Of a stretch of DNA of 64,000 nt, positions 38,333-53,630 are shown piece by piece (within the stretch, counting starts at the first letter, position 1; the number at the start of each line of letters is the position of its first letter). The stretch spans positions 6,189,565 through 6,253,564 of the forward strand of contig CAJNOP010000002.1 of the NCBI GenBank assembly GCA_905250075.1, given 5' to 3'. This DNA comes from Rotaria sp. Silwood1 (Eukaryota; Rotifera; Eurotatoria; Philodinida; Philodinidae). The position numbers were made by a program, and so were the translations under genes. The notes below the pieces were generated by a model. The model saw nothing but the letters and a program-made list of their open reading frames with translations. It ran no database searches and was not told the origin of the DNA.

Positions 38333-40997
38333 TTATATTTGTTCAAGTAAATAATAAATTTTTTCAATCCATTTTTCGATAAAATCTTTTTCAACTTTAT
38401 TTTTGTTGTATGTAATAGTAAAACACAGATGATCCTTTATTGTACTAATACCAACCAATATGGAACTTGTCCAACGCTGTTCAATAAGTGATACACCAAA
38501 ATAATGTTCTTCAATTTGATTATGATTTGTATTTGATAATAAACCAAGATTACTAAATGCAAAATGAACATCATCACATGAAAAATATTCATTATTATTA
38601 ATCATTTTTAATAAATCTGTATCATTTTTACAATTCATTATATATTCTTTTTCCTTTATTCGATGATGAAGATCATGATGTTGTTTAACTGCATTTGACC
38701 ATATAGATGATATTGATTGTTGATTAATATTAACAAAACAATCAAATACAGTAGCAAACATACCAGTTTGTTCATAATCAAGTTTAAGTTGTGGTCTTAT
38801 ATTAACCATCATATGAATTTTTAAAATTTTTTCTTCATTATAATCACATGCTAAATAATAAGCATTAGCTGTAATCAATGTTAGAATACTATTTAAACGT
38901 ATTCCATGTACACGACATTGATCTTTTAATTGCATTAGTATTTGTTTAGAAAAATAAAAATGACGAACACTTGTTCGTGATGTAATTGGATTTGGTCGAA
39001 TAGGTCTTGGTTTTAATTCAAGATCGGATATTTTTTCATATGAATATTTATTAAATAAATATTTTTCCATTGGTTCAAGAAATATATTATTTTTTAAATT
39101 ATTTGGTGATGATGAACATAATAAAAGATATTGTCGACCAACATAAAATAAATTTTTTGCATCAACAGTTACATGATGAAATGACATGATAAGAATATGA
39201 CCATTGATTATTATCCAACGTGATAAGTTTTCGCTATCAAATGGAATGTTAAGTTCATTTTCGAATACTTCATGCCAATCGATATCCTATTACAAGATTT
39301 TAAAAAATCAGATCTTTCTTGAAATCAATTTGTTTTAAGAGCAGTGATTTTGCTCATTTTAGAAGCTTATCTATTGATATGAAAATAAGGTTTAGTATTC
39401 TATTGTGAAGCATTTTTTTAATGTTCGTTTTAATATAAAGTGTCCGGCAATTTGAAATCTGAGTAACACTGTTTTTAGCACTTTTTCTCGTAGTTGGATA
39501 GAGCTTGTCGAGTTACCTGAGAAAATGTTGTTTTTCACATATTCACACGATGCTTTTGTAGTGAAAATTAACTTTCAGAAAAACTCAGACAAGCCTATAC
39601 AAATTCAAATACGCCAAAAGCATGAAGTCTCGGTAGTTTAGATGTTTATTCAAAGCTTTTCTTCATTTTACTCGTCATATAGCTACAAGAAAAAACTATG
39701 CATGCATTGTGAATAATGCTACTTTATTGTTGAGAAAGTCAATTTCTTTTTATATGACAGTAAAACAACATAAATATGAGTTTCTATTGTAAGATTTTCA
39801 TTATCAAAAGTTGAGTTCTAGACGAAACAAATATCATATACAAAATCTGCATAAAAGTCTATATAAAATAGTATTCGTCATACTTGAAATTAATTTTGAT
39901 CAAAGGAAAAGGATTTTTAAGCAATAAAATCGGCTTTCTCTTGAAAAAGAATTTCTTATTTTCCGAATAGTCAATGAAGATGTCAAGAGTCAATTGTTGT
40001 TCTTATAAGACCGTTCGACTTCATATCGACTGTGTGTNNNNNNNNNNACACACAGTCGATATGAAGTCGAACGGTCTTATAAGAACAACAATTGACTCTT
40101 GACATCTTCATTGACTATTCGGAAAATAAGAAATTCTTTTTCAAGAGAAAGCCGATTTTATTGCTTAAAAATCTCGTTCCTTTGATCAAAATTAATTTCA
40201 AGTATGACGAGTACTATTTGATATAGACTTTTATGCAGATTTTGTATATGATATTTGTTTCGTCTAGAACTCAACTTTTGATAATGAAAATCTTACAATA
40301 GAAACTCATATTTATGTTGTTTTACTGTCATATAAAAAAAAATTGACTTTCTCAACAATAAAATAGTATTATTCACAATGCATGCATAGTTTTTTCTTGT
40401 AGCTATATGACGAGTAAAATGAAGAAAAGCTTTGAATAAACATCTAAACTACCGAGACTTCATGCTTTTGGCGTATTTGAATTTGTATAGGCTTTTCTGA
40501 CTTTTTTTTTTTAGCGTTAATTTTCACTACAAAAGCATCGTGTGAATATGTGGAAAACAACATTTTCTCAGTTAACTCGACAAGTGCTATCCAAACACGA
40601 CAAAAAGATGTCGAAGGAAACAACTTTGCTCAAATTTCGAATTGCCGGCGCCTTAGTTTTCCATTTACCTGTTCGTATTTGAAATTAGACATAAGATCTT
40701 GTTCTGCATCTTGTTTATCTTTTGATTTGTATACAAGTGTTGTTTGATCATCTGATGGACAAATTTTATAGCCAAGAACTGGACAATAATCTTGATAAAG
40801 TTTTATTAAAGCTTGACGAGCTTTTGATTCATTGATTATATTTTTATTTGAAATAATTAATACTTGAACCAATGTTTGATTTCCATAGTCTGTTTGTTCT
40901 CGACAATAAATGCGTTCAGCTGCTCCTAATTCTCGTACAAAACCTGAAACTATAGAGATGAAAATATGATCAAATCATAACTTAGATACTTACTCAT
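38333..40997 (-). CDS. HxxxD acyltransferase (alcohol acetyltransferase/PapA/condensation-like)
   Basis: Three exons (40997-40994, 40949-40669, 39286-38333) give 412 residues, about the size of the PapA/alcohol acetyltransferase group. The catalytic motif HHVTVD (His132-His133-x3-Asp137) follows the strand RWIIINGHILIMSF. Upstream, FVRELGAAERIYCREQT and QALIKLYQDYCPVLGYKI match the N-terminal subdomain of the fold. Downstream lie LTLITANAYYLAC, MMVNIRPQLKL, FSNLGLL and a C-terminal LCFTITYNKNKV strand typical of the second half. It should transfer an acyl group from a CoA or carrier thioester to an alcohol or amine; the substrate is unknown. Exon 1 contributes only ATGA. The second intron (39287-40668) is filled by a large palindrome with an assembly gap. 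The acceptor of exon 2 may be 6 bp further in (40943). The family is rare in animals. Confidence 0.85.
39441..40650. repeat. Young ~1.2 kb palindrome inside an intron
   Basis: The left arm 39441-40037 is the near-complete reverse complement of 40048-40650, running outward from the gap (cacacagtcgatatgaagtc at the centre) to the ends (ccggcaatttgaaat against atttcgaattgccgg). The arms differ by scattered substitutions and small indels (for example ggaaaaggattt against aaatctcgttcc, and aaaatagtattcg against cgagtactattt), so they are two real sequences, not one read twice. It lies wholly within intron 2 of the acyltransferase gene. No open frame of significance was found. Confidence 0.9.
40038..40047. 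other. Assembly gap (10 N)
   Basis: Ten N bases sit exactly at the symmetry centre of the palindrome. The true spacer length is unknown. Assemblers commonly break at such hairpins. Confidence 0.98.
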
Positions 40998-42511
40998 AAT
41001 AATAAGTTCTGTTGCAACAGTCCACAAGTATTATTTATCGACTATTTATACAACTTGTTCTGTTCTCTGTTAATGTTGTTTATACGTGGCCTTGTCAAGC
41101 GTCTGATTTGTTGTCGGCTGTCGTCGTTGCTTTACATCGGAATATTACTATTGAGGCTTTTCTCCTCTTTTGTACTTTCTATTATTAGCCGGAACGCATT
41201 AATTATTGCTTTCTTTTTTAAATACAAATCATGACGGAAAAAAGAAAAATAGATTGACGGCCTTAATTCTAACACATTTCTTGTCCTTAGTAAAAGAGAT
41301 CACATCGATTTTTTCCTTTTCTTTAGTTCTTTGTTGAAGAATAAGTCGGATTTCCTGCTTGATTACTTATTCCAACTAAAATAAATTAGAATGCATGAAT
41401 CACTAAATTTTGTTCGTATACAGATCATTGACTCAGATAGTATGCATGAAATTTTTTTGCATATTTTCAAGTGGCTTTTCTTAGTTTTGGCCTTCTACAA
41501 TAACAAACATCTGTGCATCAACTAGAATATACTATTATATTTGACTATGACTCTATATTCATATAATTTTCAAGCCTTTAGATTTCAATAAGTCGTAAAA
41601 GTCATCGATGTATTCAGAAGCTCAATGAATGACTAAATGAATTACAATTAAAATAAGAATATTATCGTAATATGCAATCTCATTGTTAAAAAGATCATAT
41701 CCTATATATAATTAATAGTCCATACAAAAACTTCTTCAAATCAGACACACCTTCGATATCGATATATACTACTGTGCTAGTTAATATGCATTGCATATAA
41801 CCTGTTTGTCATCTGAAGAATAACAATTCAATATTGAAATTTCATCAATCAAACTTCATATTGTATTTGCCAAAAGTGATAAATTGTATTCAAATAAAAC
41901 AAAAGAACCAAAACAATATTTTTTCAAAAGACTGCGTGTGATAGCGACCTCTGCAACAACTATGTCATGTATCTTAACTTATTCATTGAATGGTTTGTTG
42001 TTATTTTCAGTAGAAAATGATGCAACCTGAGTGAATGAAGGAAGTAGATTGTTTTTGTTGTTGTTTTATAAAAACACAAAAAAAAAGTGAAAAAATAACT
42101 TTTTGTTTTTGAAAACTTTCATTATTCAATTATACAAAACAATCTTTAGTATAATGCCTCGATATATGCAATTTATCAAAATGAATTCCTATTGATTGAA
42201 ATAATACTTCTTCAATAAATGATATATTTCTACTAGAAAACAGTTGATTGAATTTTTCTTAATTGTTTAAAGAAATGTTGAAGCATTATCTTTTGTTTGT
42301 TTTTCTATTCTAGGACACTTATATACATATATATCCATAGAATAGCAAGAAACAAGAGTCTATCAATAGAATAATGTTGTTGTTTATGCTTTTTTAGATT
42401 AATCTACTAAAAACAGTCAATATTAGAGAATGTCAATTGAAAAAGGAAAAAATTTGCCCATGAATCAAGTAAAAATAATTTATTAAATTTTCTCGATCAA
42501 AATTTTAATAT
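40998..42511. other. Intergenic, no gene seen
   Basis: AT-rich; the first part is the acyltransferase upstream region. There is no frame or RNA gene. Confidence 0.45.
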
Positions 42512-42616
42512 ATCTTCACTTTAATCACAGCGCCCTCATCTTCACACAGTACACTTTATGTGTTTATGCGTGTCAATCACACCAATCAGTGTGCAGCATT
42601 TGATTAAAGTGAAGAT
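42512..42616. mobile_element. MITE-like hairpin, 105 bp
   Basis: Perfect 16-bp terminal inverted repeats, atcttcactttaatca (42512-42527) and tgattaaagtgaagat (42601-42616), enclose 73 bp of less AT-rich sequence with no frame. This suits a small non-autonomous element. It is unrelated in sequence to the hairpin at 31342. Confidence 0.55.
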
Positions 42617-42947
42617 GTACCCAATCATATTCAATATTGAAAAATGTAAAAAATTTAGTAGTATTATGTATCGAGTAATAAGAAAAGCAACAAAAACGTT
42701 CTTTTAAGCTTGTAATTATTCATACAGACATATGAAAATTGTCGTTTCTTCCCTATTCAAAATTTTTTTCTTATCACGCTTCAATAAACGGATACTCTCA
42801 ACGTCATGGCTTTTTTTTTACAAAGGATTAGTAGGATAGGTATAAATGATATAAGGTAGCATAGAAAGTTAATACAGAAAGAAAAAAAAAAAGAGGATTT
42901 ATAGTAAAATAAATAATAGCTCAGTCTACACTATTTCTGCACGTAAA

Positions 42948-45676
<2,729 letters not shown>

Positions 45677-46038
45677 ATGTTTCTTTTTTTTCTTCTTTTA
45701 TTGATTATTGTAGTTTTTATATTGTCTTGCGGTGTCCTTGCATTTTTCCGTTCCTGTAGTCATATAATCGCGCTTCATTGTCTTTAAGAATTTTTTAGAA
45801 CATTTTTTTGTCACGCTTTTTTTTTGATTTTTTTAGTATAGGAATACTCGCGTTAACGTCTATTAGTGTTCTTATCCTTTGGATAGCTTTTACTTTCCTT
45901 TTGTTTTGCAATAAACTTTTAAGTTATAATATATAATGCCCAACACAATAAAAAAAAAACAAACAAAAACTATTCGTTAATTTTTATATTCGTTGTAGAG
46001 TGAAATAATCATAAAAAACACATAAGGAAAAAGAACGC

Positions 46039-48810
46039 ATGGCTCCATTTCCCCTTGTCAAATTGGCTATCGTCTTTTTCAAACAAGTTAGCAAACCGCT
46101 TGCTAATCAGATTAAAGCACGAGCAAAAAATAGTGAATTTTTCAAAAAATATGTGAGTGTTTAGATTTTTTAAAATATTTTCATTAATTTTGATAATTAT
46201 TCATTTAGATAATAAAATTTAAAAAAAATAAATGTTTTTTTTTGTTTTGCTCAATAGGTCTGTATGCCTCCAGCACAATTTTATCATTGGTATGATGTTA
46301 ATCTTCGAATGAGAATGTTAGGAATTGAAACAAAAAAAGTAGCTAAAATGAATGAAGAAGCAGCTGTTGCACTTGGTGCTGATATATTGGGCGAAGGTAT
46401 GTGTACATTATTATTTGAGAGAAAAAAAAATCCAAGGGAAAGATAATCGATAAAAAAAAGAATAATTGATTTCTTTTATGAGACAGAATCTATGAGAAAT
46501 GTTGAAGAAAAAAAGTTAAAGCCCACTCCCCGCAGACGTAACAGATGCTGTTGATATGCGATAATATACTGTATGTCAACAATGTCTGCTTATAATAACG
46601 GGCAATTGGGAAATGTTTAGATAAGATATTTGCTCTCTTGTGACTCATGAGAAAGTATTCTTGACAAGAGTCAAAAGTTTTGAGTTATTACCCGAATTTT
46701 GTGTGTAACTTAAAAATTTTGCCACACGAGGAGAGATTACTAACTATTTGGTTACTTTTTAAACGAAAGCTAATGAGTTATTAGTAACCAATCATCCTAA
46801 TTCCGAATAGTATTATGACTTTTATTAATCGATCTTTAAAGATCTTATTTTCAGAAAAGCCAGTTTTCTGTAACGAAAAATTTTTTTCGTTGAAAGTTTT
46901 TTTTTTATCTGTCTAATTTGTTGAGCGCTTTGATCTGAGCATACAAAACTTTTTTTTGAAAATTTGAGCTATTGTAGAAGGAACTAAAGGAATCAAAATT
47001 TTTAATTCCTATTATCTCTCATAATTTTCTTTCAAGCCTTACATTCTACATGTTTCATTACTAATATTTGTTTGCCTTTATTTCGGATTTATTCAGCGCA
47101 TTTTTAGATTTTTTTAAACGTTTGGTCTATTTCTAAGTCGTATTATTATAATCTTGTCTTCTCGTTCGTCTAATAACAACAGTTTATAATTACTAGAAAA
47201 GGAACAATTTTGTTATCATCTTAGTAGTGATTATTTTTTTTACCATTCTGTGAATGTTAATGAAATAGAAACTTTACTCGCATTCACGCCGTTTTTAACC
47301 TAAAGAAAACTTCGAGTAAGATATAGTCCTTGGGAAGTTTTTTCCGTCATGCAAGCTCGAAAGGTGAGAATTCAAAGCTTTTCATCGAACTAGAGAATGT
47401 ACTATAGATGTCTAAACATAATGAAAGCACATATTGCAATGAATTAATAATGTGTATCTGACACACTGATATTTAGCAGTTTGGAAAATCTATAGAAATA
47501 TAAGCATGACAAACTTTTTACGATTCAAGCCGTCTCTGTCATGGTTCAAATTTTGAGAAAAATAGTTTATTATACTTAACTTTAGGTGCTGCATAAACTA
47601 GATAGGTGAAAACAAATTCTCGCCATAGAAAATGATTTTTGATCAAACTAGATCTCTGAAAAGATTGCGGTAAAAATCCTGTTGATATTCGAAATCAGCA
47701 TCGTCGACTATCTATGAGCCGCTAGATTTCTCTTAATGAGCAATTCAATAGTTGATGAACTGCTCTTGTCAGTTTTTGTTCAAGCTAAGGGGAATAATTT
47801 TTGACAGGTCAAAAGAAGTAGTTTAGGAGGATAATTTGGTACAACTATTTTATGTTGATAGAAGCTCTCGAAAAAATGTTGATAGCTTCATTTGCGTAAA
47901 AGCTATAGCTTACATTCTGTAGCGAAGTGTCTGCTCTTTGAAAAGACCAATTTTTCAAACCTTTTAAAAAGTCCCTCATCACTCTTGAACAAAAAAAAGA
48001 CCACATTTCTAAACTCGTATTTAAATTCTAGTAGTGACCTATAGTTTTTCACTCGTCGGGATTTCGTCAAAAATGAACAAATATCTTGTCTAAAAACTTT
48101 CTGGTCACTCGTAATATGAATTTCCTCTTCATTGCACTCTTCAATGATTAAGTAAAACAATGGATGAAGAAATATTTCTCAAAATAGATAGAATAAAATA
48201 ACCTCACTGTGATCAATAACATCAACTACATCATATTTTTACATTTTAATCCCTACAGATTACTCTAATATTTTTTTAAAAATAAAGAATAAAACTCATA
48301 TTTAATGAAAAGATTCTTTTTCTATAATCAATTACAATTTTTATTATTCATTTCTTTGTAGCGGTTATTTTAAGTATTGCTATTGCTGGTTTGGCTCTTG
48401 AATATGCAAGACGATCAAAAAATGATTTAGACAAAGAAGCACGTCATCAAGAACGATTAGCTAAAATGGAAAGACAATTATCTGAACTTGAAATAACTTT
48501 CACTAATCAGTCAGCTCATCTTAGAGAACTTGAACGTTTAATACAAAATCATGTATCACCACCATCGAAATCAACAAAATCATCTACATCTACATCACTT
48601 CCTGAATCAGTATCATCATTATTAACTACAAATAAAAAACAAGTAGCACAAGCATTCTCAATTGTTGAGCAATCATCAAATCAATTACCACTTATGCAAT
48701 TACATACGATTGATTATGTATTTTTTCCAATAGCCTACGCAATTCAACAAACGAATGATTTTATTGTATCATTATTAAAACAATGGCCTTCATTGAGGAG
48801 AACAAAATAG
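46039..48810 (+). CDS. OPA3: Optic atrophy 3 protein (OPA3)
   Basis: Three exons (46039-46152, 46258-46396, 48362-48810) give 233 residues; human OPA3 is 179. Family residues are APFPLVKLAIVFFKQVSKPLANQIKARAKNSEFF (quoted here only as a region, residues 2-36), CMPPAQFYHWYDVNLRMRMLG, MNEEAAVALGADILGE and AVILSIAIAGLALEYARRS, followed by a coiled coil (about 100-140, RQLSELEITFTNQSAHLREL). OPA3 is a mitochondrial inner/outer membrane protein affecting mitochondrial shape and lipid metabolism. The extra ~55 C-terminal residues are Ser/Thr-rich and end in KQWPSLRRTK. It starts 362 bp after UGP2 in the same direction. The second intron (46397-48361) is about 2 kb and includes dispersed repeat sequence. 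Confidence 0.95.
47930..48120. repeat. Interspersed repeat copy in the OPA3 intron
   Basis: It resembles about 13960-14170 in the NFX1 intron, sharing gacca(a/t)ttttt, a Ser/Asp-type cactcgtcg segment and gaacaaatatc(a/t)tgtctaaaaacttt. Element boundaries were not resolved. Confidence 0.45.
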
Positions 48811-49360
48811 TAACATTCGTTAGTTTGTTTATTTTCATTTCGGTTCTTATTTTCCTTTTACTCCTTGACTTTCTTATTTGTTTTATTTCTATTCCTATTG
48901 ACTCCTTTTCTGTGTGTTCTGCGTAGTTAAAATTGAAACATATTACACACGTATATAAACATTTTTTGCAATCGTTGGGTAAAATACTATGGATAAGAAA
49001 AAAAAAACACATTTGAGTTGTATTAACAAGGAAAAATTCTTTGACAAGGTCATCTATAAAAGACATTAAAAGGTCATTGACATATTTTTTGAAACGAAAA
49101 AGTATAATAGGAAGAAAAAAGATAAGTTTACGCTTGTCGTCACACATGAATGAATTTTAATATACCATGAAACTATTTTGCTTTTAATGTGAGAACTAAG
49201 ATGATCAGATAAATCGTATATGAATGACTTTACATAGCACACAATCTAAATAAGAGAAGAAAAAAAGAAGTTAAATGAAGCATTTTATTCATCAGCATGT
49301 CATTATTAAAATTATGAATGATATCTTATCAGATTTTTTATCTTTTTTCTAGATAATAAT
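48811..49360. promoter_or_regulatory. Intergenic between OPA3 and the YDGxxWR gene
   Basis: It carries the 3' end of OPA3 and, just before the next start codon, a T-rich acceptor (ttttttctag) 9 bases upstream of the ATG at 49361. That could be the end of a 5' UTR intron or a trans-splice site. The antisense frame 48761-49147 is not convincing. Confidence 0.4.
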
Positions 49361-50900
49361 ATGTCTCTTGAAAATACAGTTAATGAAGATGATGATATTC
49401 AATCAGTGTCTTCATCAACGAATTCCGATGATAATATAAATGAATTCCATTGTCATACTCATCGAACATGTAGTCGATATGCGTCATGTAATAGACAAAA
49501 ACATCAATATTCTTCAATTGATTCTATCAATTCAAAGAGTTTTTTAAATAATTCAAACCCAGTTAAAGGTGATCTACGTTATATTGATAATGATCCAGGA
49601 CATCGACAAAAATACGATGGAATGAGATGGCGTCGTGTATGTTGTATGCCTCAATGTTTAGTTTATTTAAACGGTGGTATTTATTTTGATAATTGGTTAT
49701 GTCGAAAACATTATTTACTCGTCATACAAAGTGATATATGTGAGGAATTGGATAATCCAACAATACAAGATAAAAGACAGATACTGTCAGCAAAAAAAAG
49801 TCTTCAAAGAACATCTGCTCGACGACCTAGTAAAAATATCAAGTAAAATAAAATTTCTTTTCCTTGTTTAAAAAAAAAACTTCTGCTTTTAAAAGTTCTT
49901 ATCAACGTGGTGATATCAGGGTAGATGCTGAAGGTATTCGTCACAAATATGATGGTCAATCTTGGCGACTCGTTTGTAACATTGATAGTTGTAAATCTTA
50001 TATTGTTGCACATGGTTATTGTCATCGTCATGATATGGAAAATCGAAAGAAGAAACCCAAAGTTTTATCTGCATTAAATGATACTCCTCAACAGCAAAAT
50101 TCAATACCACAAGCTAAAATAAAGCAATCAACCATACCGACTAGAACAAAACCAAAAAAAGGTGAAATTCGACTTGTTCGACAACAATGGAATGGTACAA
50201 AATGGTATTCATTATGTCATTATCATACTCGAAATTGTAAACGACGTTCAGCTGGAGTTAAATCTGCTTATCTTTGTGAAAAACATTATAAAGAATACAT
50301 AATGAATCAGAAAAATCCAAACTTAATTTATAATGATAACGATAATGGTAGTGATAATGATCAAATTTTATTATCACCAATAATCAAACGAAAAAAAAGT
50401 AACTTAAATAATATTTTATTTTAATATTATATTTTATTATCTTATAACAGCTCATACTGATAGTATTCTTTCAACAAATATTGCTGATCATTCCAATACA
50501 ATAATATCAGTAATAATAGATATCTATAAATTTTTATTTGAATGTTTGCTTTTTGTATTGAAATAAATGTTTAGTCTCAATCTAGAGTAACTATTGATCA
50601 AAGAAAACCAGTTGAACAATATATCCAAACAGATGTAACATATCCAATTGATTCAATTGATTTACGACAAGGATGTATTTTAATTGAAGATGATAAGAAT
50701 GATCAATATCAATGTGATTCACCTCAATATATGGTTTATATTAAAAAAGAAGAAGTAAATTTACAAGGTGTTTTTTTTATTAAAAAGAAAATTTTTTTTT
50801 TTTGTAGGAAGATTATCCAACTAATAAACGAAGGCTTGCAATTGACATTAATTCATTACCGTATAATTGTAAATTAGAATTAACAAAACTTGAAATGTGA
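49361..50900 (+). CDS. Protein with three YDGxxWR Cys/His repeats (putative zinc-binding)
   Basis: Five exons (49361-49842, 49896-50398, 50451-50509, 50575-50754, 50808-50900) give 438 residues. Three repeats share a basic/aromatic start and a Cys/His set. Repeat 1 (about 77-118) has QKYDGMRWRRVC then C94-x4-C99-x14-C114-x2-H117. Repeat 2 (about 166-207) has HKYDGQSWRLVC then C188-x4-C193-x9-C203-x2-H206. Repeat 3 has QQWNGTKWYSLC then C-x6-C-x12-C-x2-H. The C-x4/6-C-xn-C-x2-H layout suggests a single zinc per repeat. Linkers are basic and Ser-rich, suggesting a nuclear or DNA/RNA-binding role, but this is inferred. I do not recognise a named family. The C-terminal ~100 residues are acidic and hydrophilic. 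Confidence 0.8.
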
Positions 50901-53530
50901 AAAAAATTATCAATTGTGGTATTAATTTATTTCGCTTTTTATAACGAAACTAAGCATAATCCGAAATTATATATATTATTTATGTGTTTTAGGGAATAGT
51001 AAAAAACAATTAGAACTGCTGACTTATGTCTTTGTTTTGTTTTTAATATTTTAACAAGTTTTCTATTTAGTTTATTTATTTATAAATATTTTGTAAATTT
51101 ATTATTTTTCTTGGACAACTTCATAAATAAAACAAAAGAATCAAAACCATTCTTAAAATATTTTACAGTAAAAATTGATAAATACAAAGACAAGTTAAGA
51201 ATTTTTATTTTTTTTTTAAATTAATCAATTTTAATAGAAAATTTTTCTTACATGTATTTGATTTTCAGAATATTGATTTCAAATAAAACTTAAATACTTT
51301 ATATTATAAGTTAACGTGAATACTGCAGAAAATACAAGAGAATTTTTAAAAGCTACATCTAGTTTTTTTTACTAAAATCTCTAAGGTATAGAACCATACT
51401 GTGTTCGATCTAAGCACGAAATAAACCATTTAAGATATTGGATGGATTAGTTCATTGCTTCTCATTATTTAATTATAGCTCTGTATATGTGCTTAATTTC
51501 TTTTGTCTTGTGTGTTCTCTTGAGCAATGCACAAATTAATTTTTTTTACGACTTGAAAAATACATATGCATACCCGAAGTCACAATGAACTCGGCCGCCG
51601 AGTCTTGAATAAAGTATAAAGTGTTCAAAAGATGTTGCATGTTTTCGCTATATTTGCTTAGCTCACCTTAAAAATTCTAACTTGCAAAAACAAATTAGAA
51701 GTACAGCAGGCTTCTATTCCGTGGAAGTATTTTTAGTTCGGTTCAATTTTATGAATAATTTCATAATGAATTTCATAATTTTATTTAACTTCTAGCAAGC
51801 AAGCTTATGATATTGTAAAATGAATGTCGTGATTTAGTAATATGATTCTTTTGATATCAAAAACTTGAAGTTTCAATTTATTACGAAATCATATTCAAAA
51901 AGAATCAGTTAGTACAAAAAAAATACTTCCATTAAATTGAATATTAGAAAATACTACGATAAATATTAATATAAAATTTATAAATAGAAATGTACAAGGT
52001 AAGCTTTTTTGTACTCTGACTGAGACAATTTTTCTCATTCTTACTCTACGCTGAAGACAAGGACGACGGAATGATTTCGGTCTACAATAGGCTCAACTTT
52101 TCAGCCAAATTAACCTGAACAACTAGTTGAAAAGTTGTTCTTCTTACTAGATTTAAATGATGTACAAGCAAATTACCTATCTATTACTTTATTGTTTCGA
52201 ACGAAATTAGGAACTAACGAAATAGCATAGAAGTATTGCTTGAACAAGACAGTTTTAGACGATATAGAAGTATTCATAACTAGAAAAAAATGTTCTTTTT
52301 TGGTTTTTTTTTAAATGAATTTAGAGTAGATGCTGTGTAAATCAAGTAAATCTCTTTCTTTTATGAATATGAAGGATAATAACATGATTTAAATGCAGTC
52401 GAGTCATTGAGTAGCGTAAATATGTTTTTTTATTCGACTGATAACCTTGCAGTATCATTCAGTGATAGCTGTGGTTACAGAAAAATGTGGACTGACCTTT
52501 TAAAAACGTGTTGTCTGTCAGAATAAAATAAAAACTACCTAAACCTTGTGATTTCGCCGTTTACGTCTGCAGAGTAGGAGTAATTCTGCACATCTCTATT
52601 TATACACGGCGAGTTCTTTACACTCAAAAAGAAGTAATTTTAGTTATAATGGTACTTTATTATTTGGGTTAACTTCATTCAGTTTTTCATTTAATGAAAA
52701 TGTTATAATTGTTACATTTTTATCTATTTGTGCTAATAGTAAACCGCATAAAGAAACATAAGTAGTATCTGATAATAATAACACCGTATCGAAGTAGTAG
52801 ACAAGGACCTGTGTATACAAGCAAAAGTTATTTTTTAATACGATTAGTGATCAGATATTTGGATAAAACCTTTGTATCGGTACAATCTTTCATCAACTAA
52901 TCTATCGAAGTTATTCTCTGAGCTTTGTCATGATCGACAGAAAATGTTTTGAAGGAAATTCGAAATAATCGTATTAATCTTTCTTTTGTTAAATCGTAGT
53001 TTGATCATCAATTACAACAATTTTATCTACATCCAAAGCAAAATTATAAATAATAATTTTCAATTTTAAAATAACATTTACCATCATTGTATAATAAAAA
53101 TTATATTTTTTGATAACATTAGATATATATATTATTACGAAAAAATAATGCGTAATAATGAAGTAAAACAATATGAGTTTTGATTAAATATTCATATTAA
53201 TGACTCAATCGAATGTGTTGTAGATAATCAACATCTTTACATTCTGTTATCCAATAATCGGTCTATTCAAACGTTGTTGTAATTATACTGTAAAAAAGTA
53301 ACAAGAAAATCTCACTATCCATGTATTATTACCCTTTCATAAACCCTCTCTGTGCATACACCTTGACAAGAGGTTGTGTCTGGAGCAAGTTCGTATATCT
53401 TTTACTGTTTTCTATGTTCATAAATCCTTTTCGAATATATAAATGAATTAAACCGTCACGCAAAAGGCTTATCATTGTACGTTTTAAAAACAACCATAAA
53501 ATAATAAACCGTTTGCCTGAGTGTTTGTTT
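50901..53530. other. Intergenic, no gene seen
   Basis: AT-rich spacer with no frame over 60 codons that looks coding, and no recognised RNA gene. Confidence 0.45.
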
Positions 53531-53630
53531 CGTTCATATACCGAAAAAAGATTTTATAAACACAGAAAACAGTATAATGGTATCTACACTCACAACAGAT
53601 CACAAATCCTTGTCAATATTTATGAAAGAA
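53531..53630 (+). repeat. Third copy of the foldback-arm repeat
   Basis: gttcatataccgaaaaaag, then ttataaacacagaaaac, then gatcacaaatccttg.. and atttatgaaag match the arms of the element at 6764-7050. Its translation keeps the same peptide pattern (FINTENS..., TDHKSLSIFMKES) and is closer to the left arm. Confidence 0.55.

Noticed and set aside
39441..40650. Palindrome as a pure assembly artefact
   Set aside because: The arms differ at several places and the flanking exons form one continuous protein, so I keep it as real while noting the gap.
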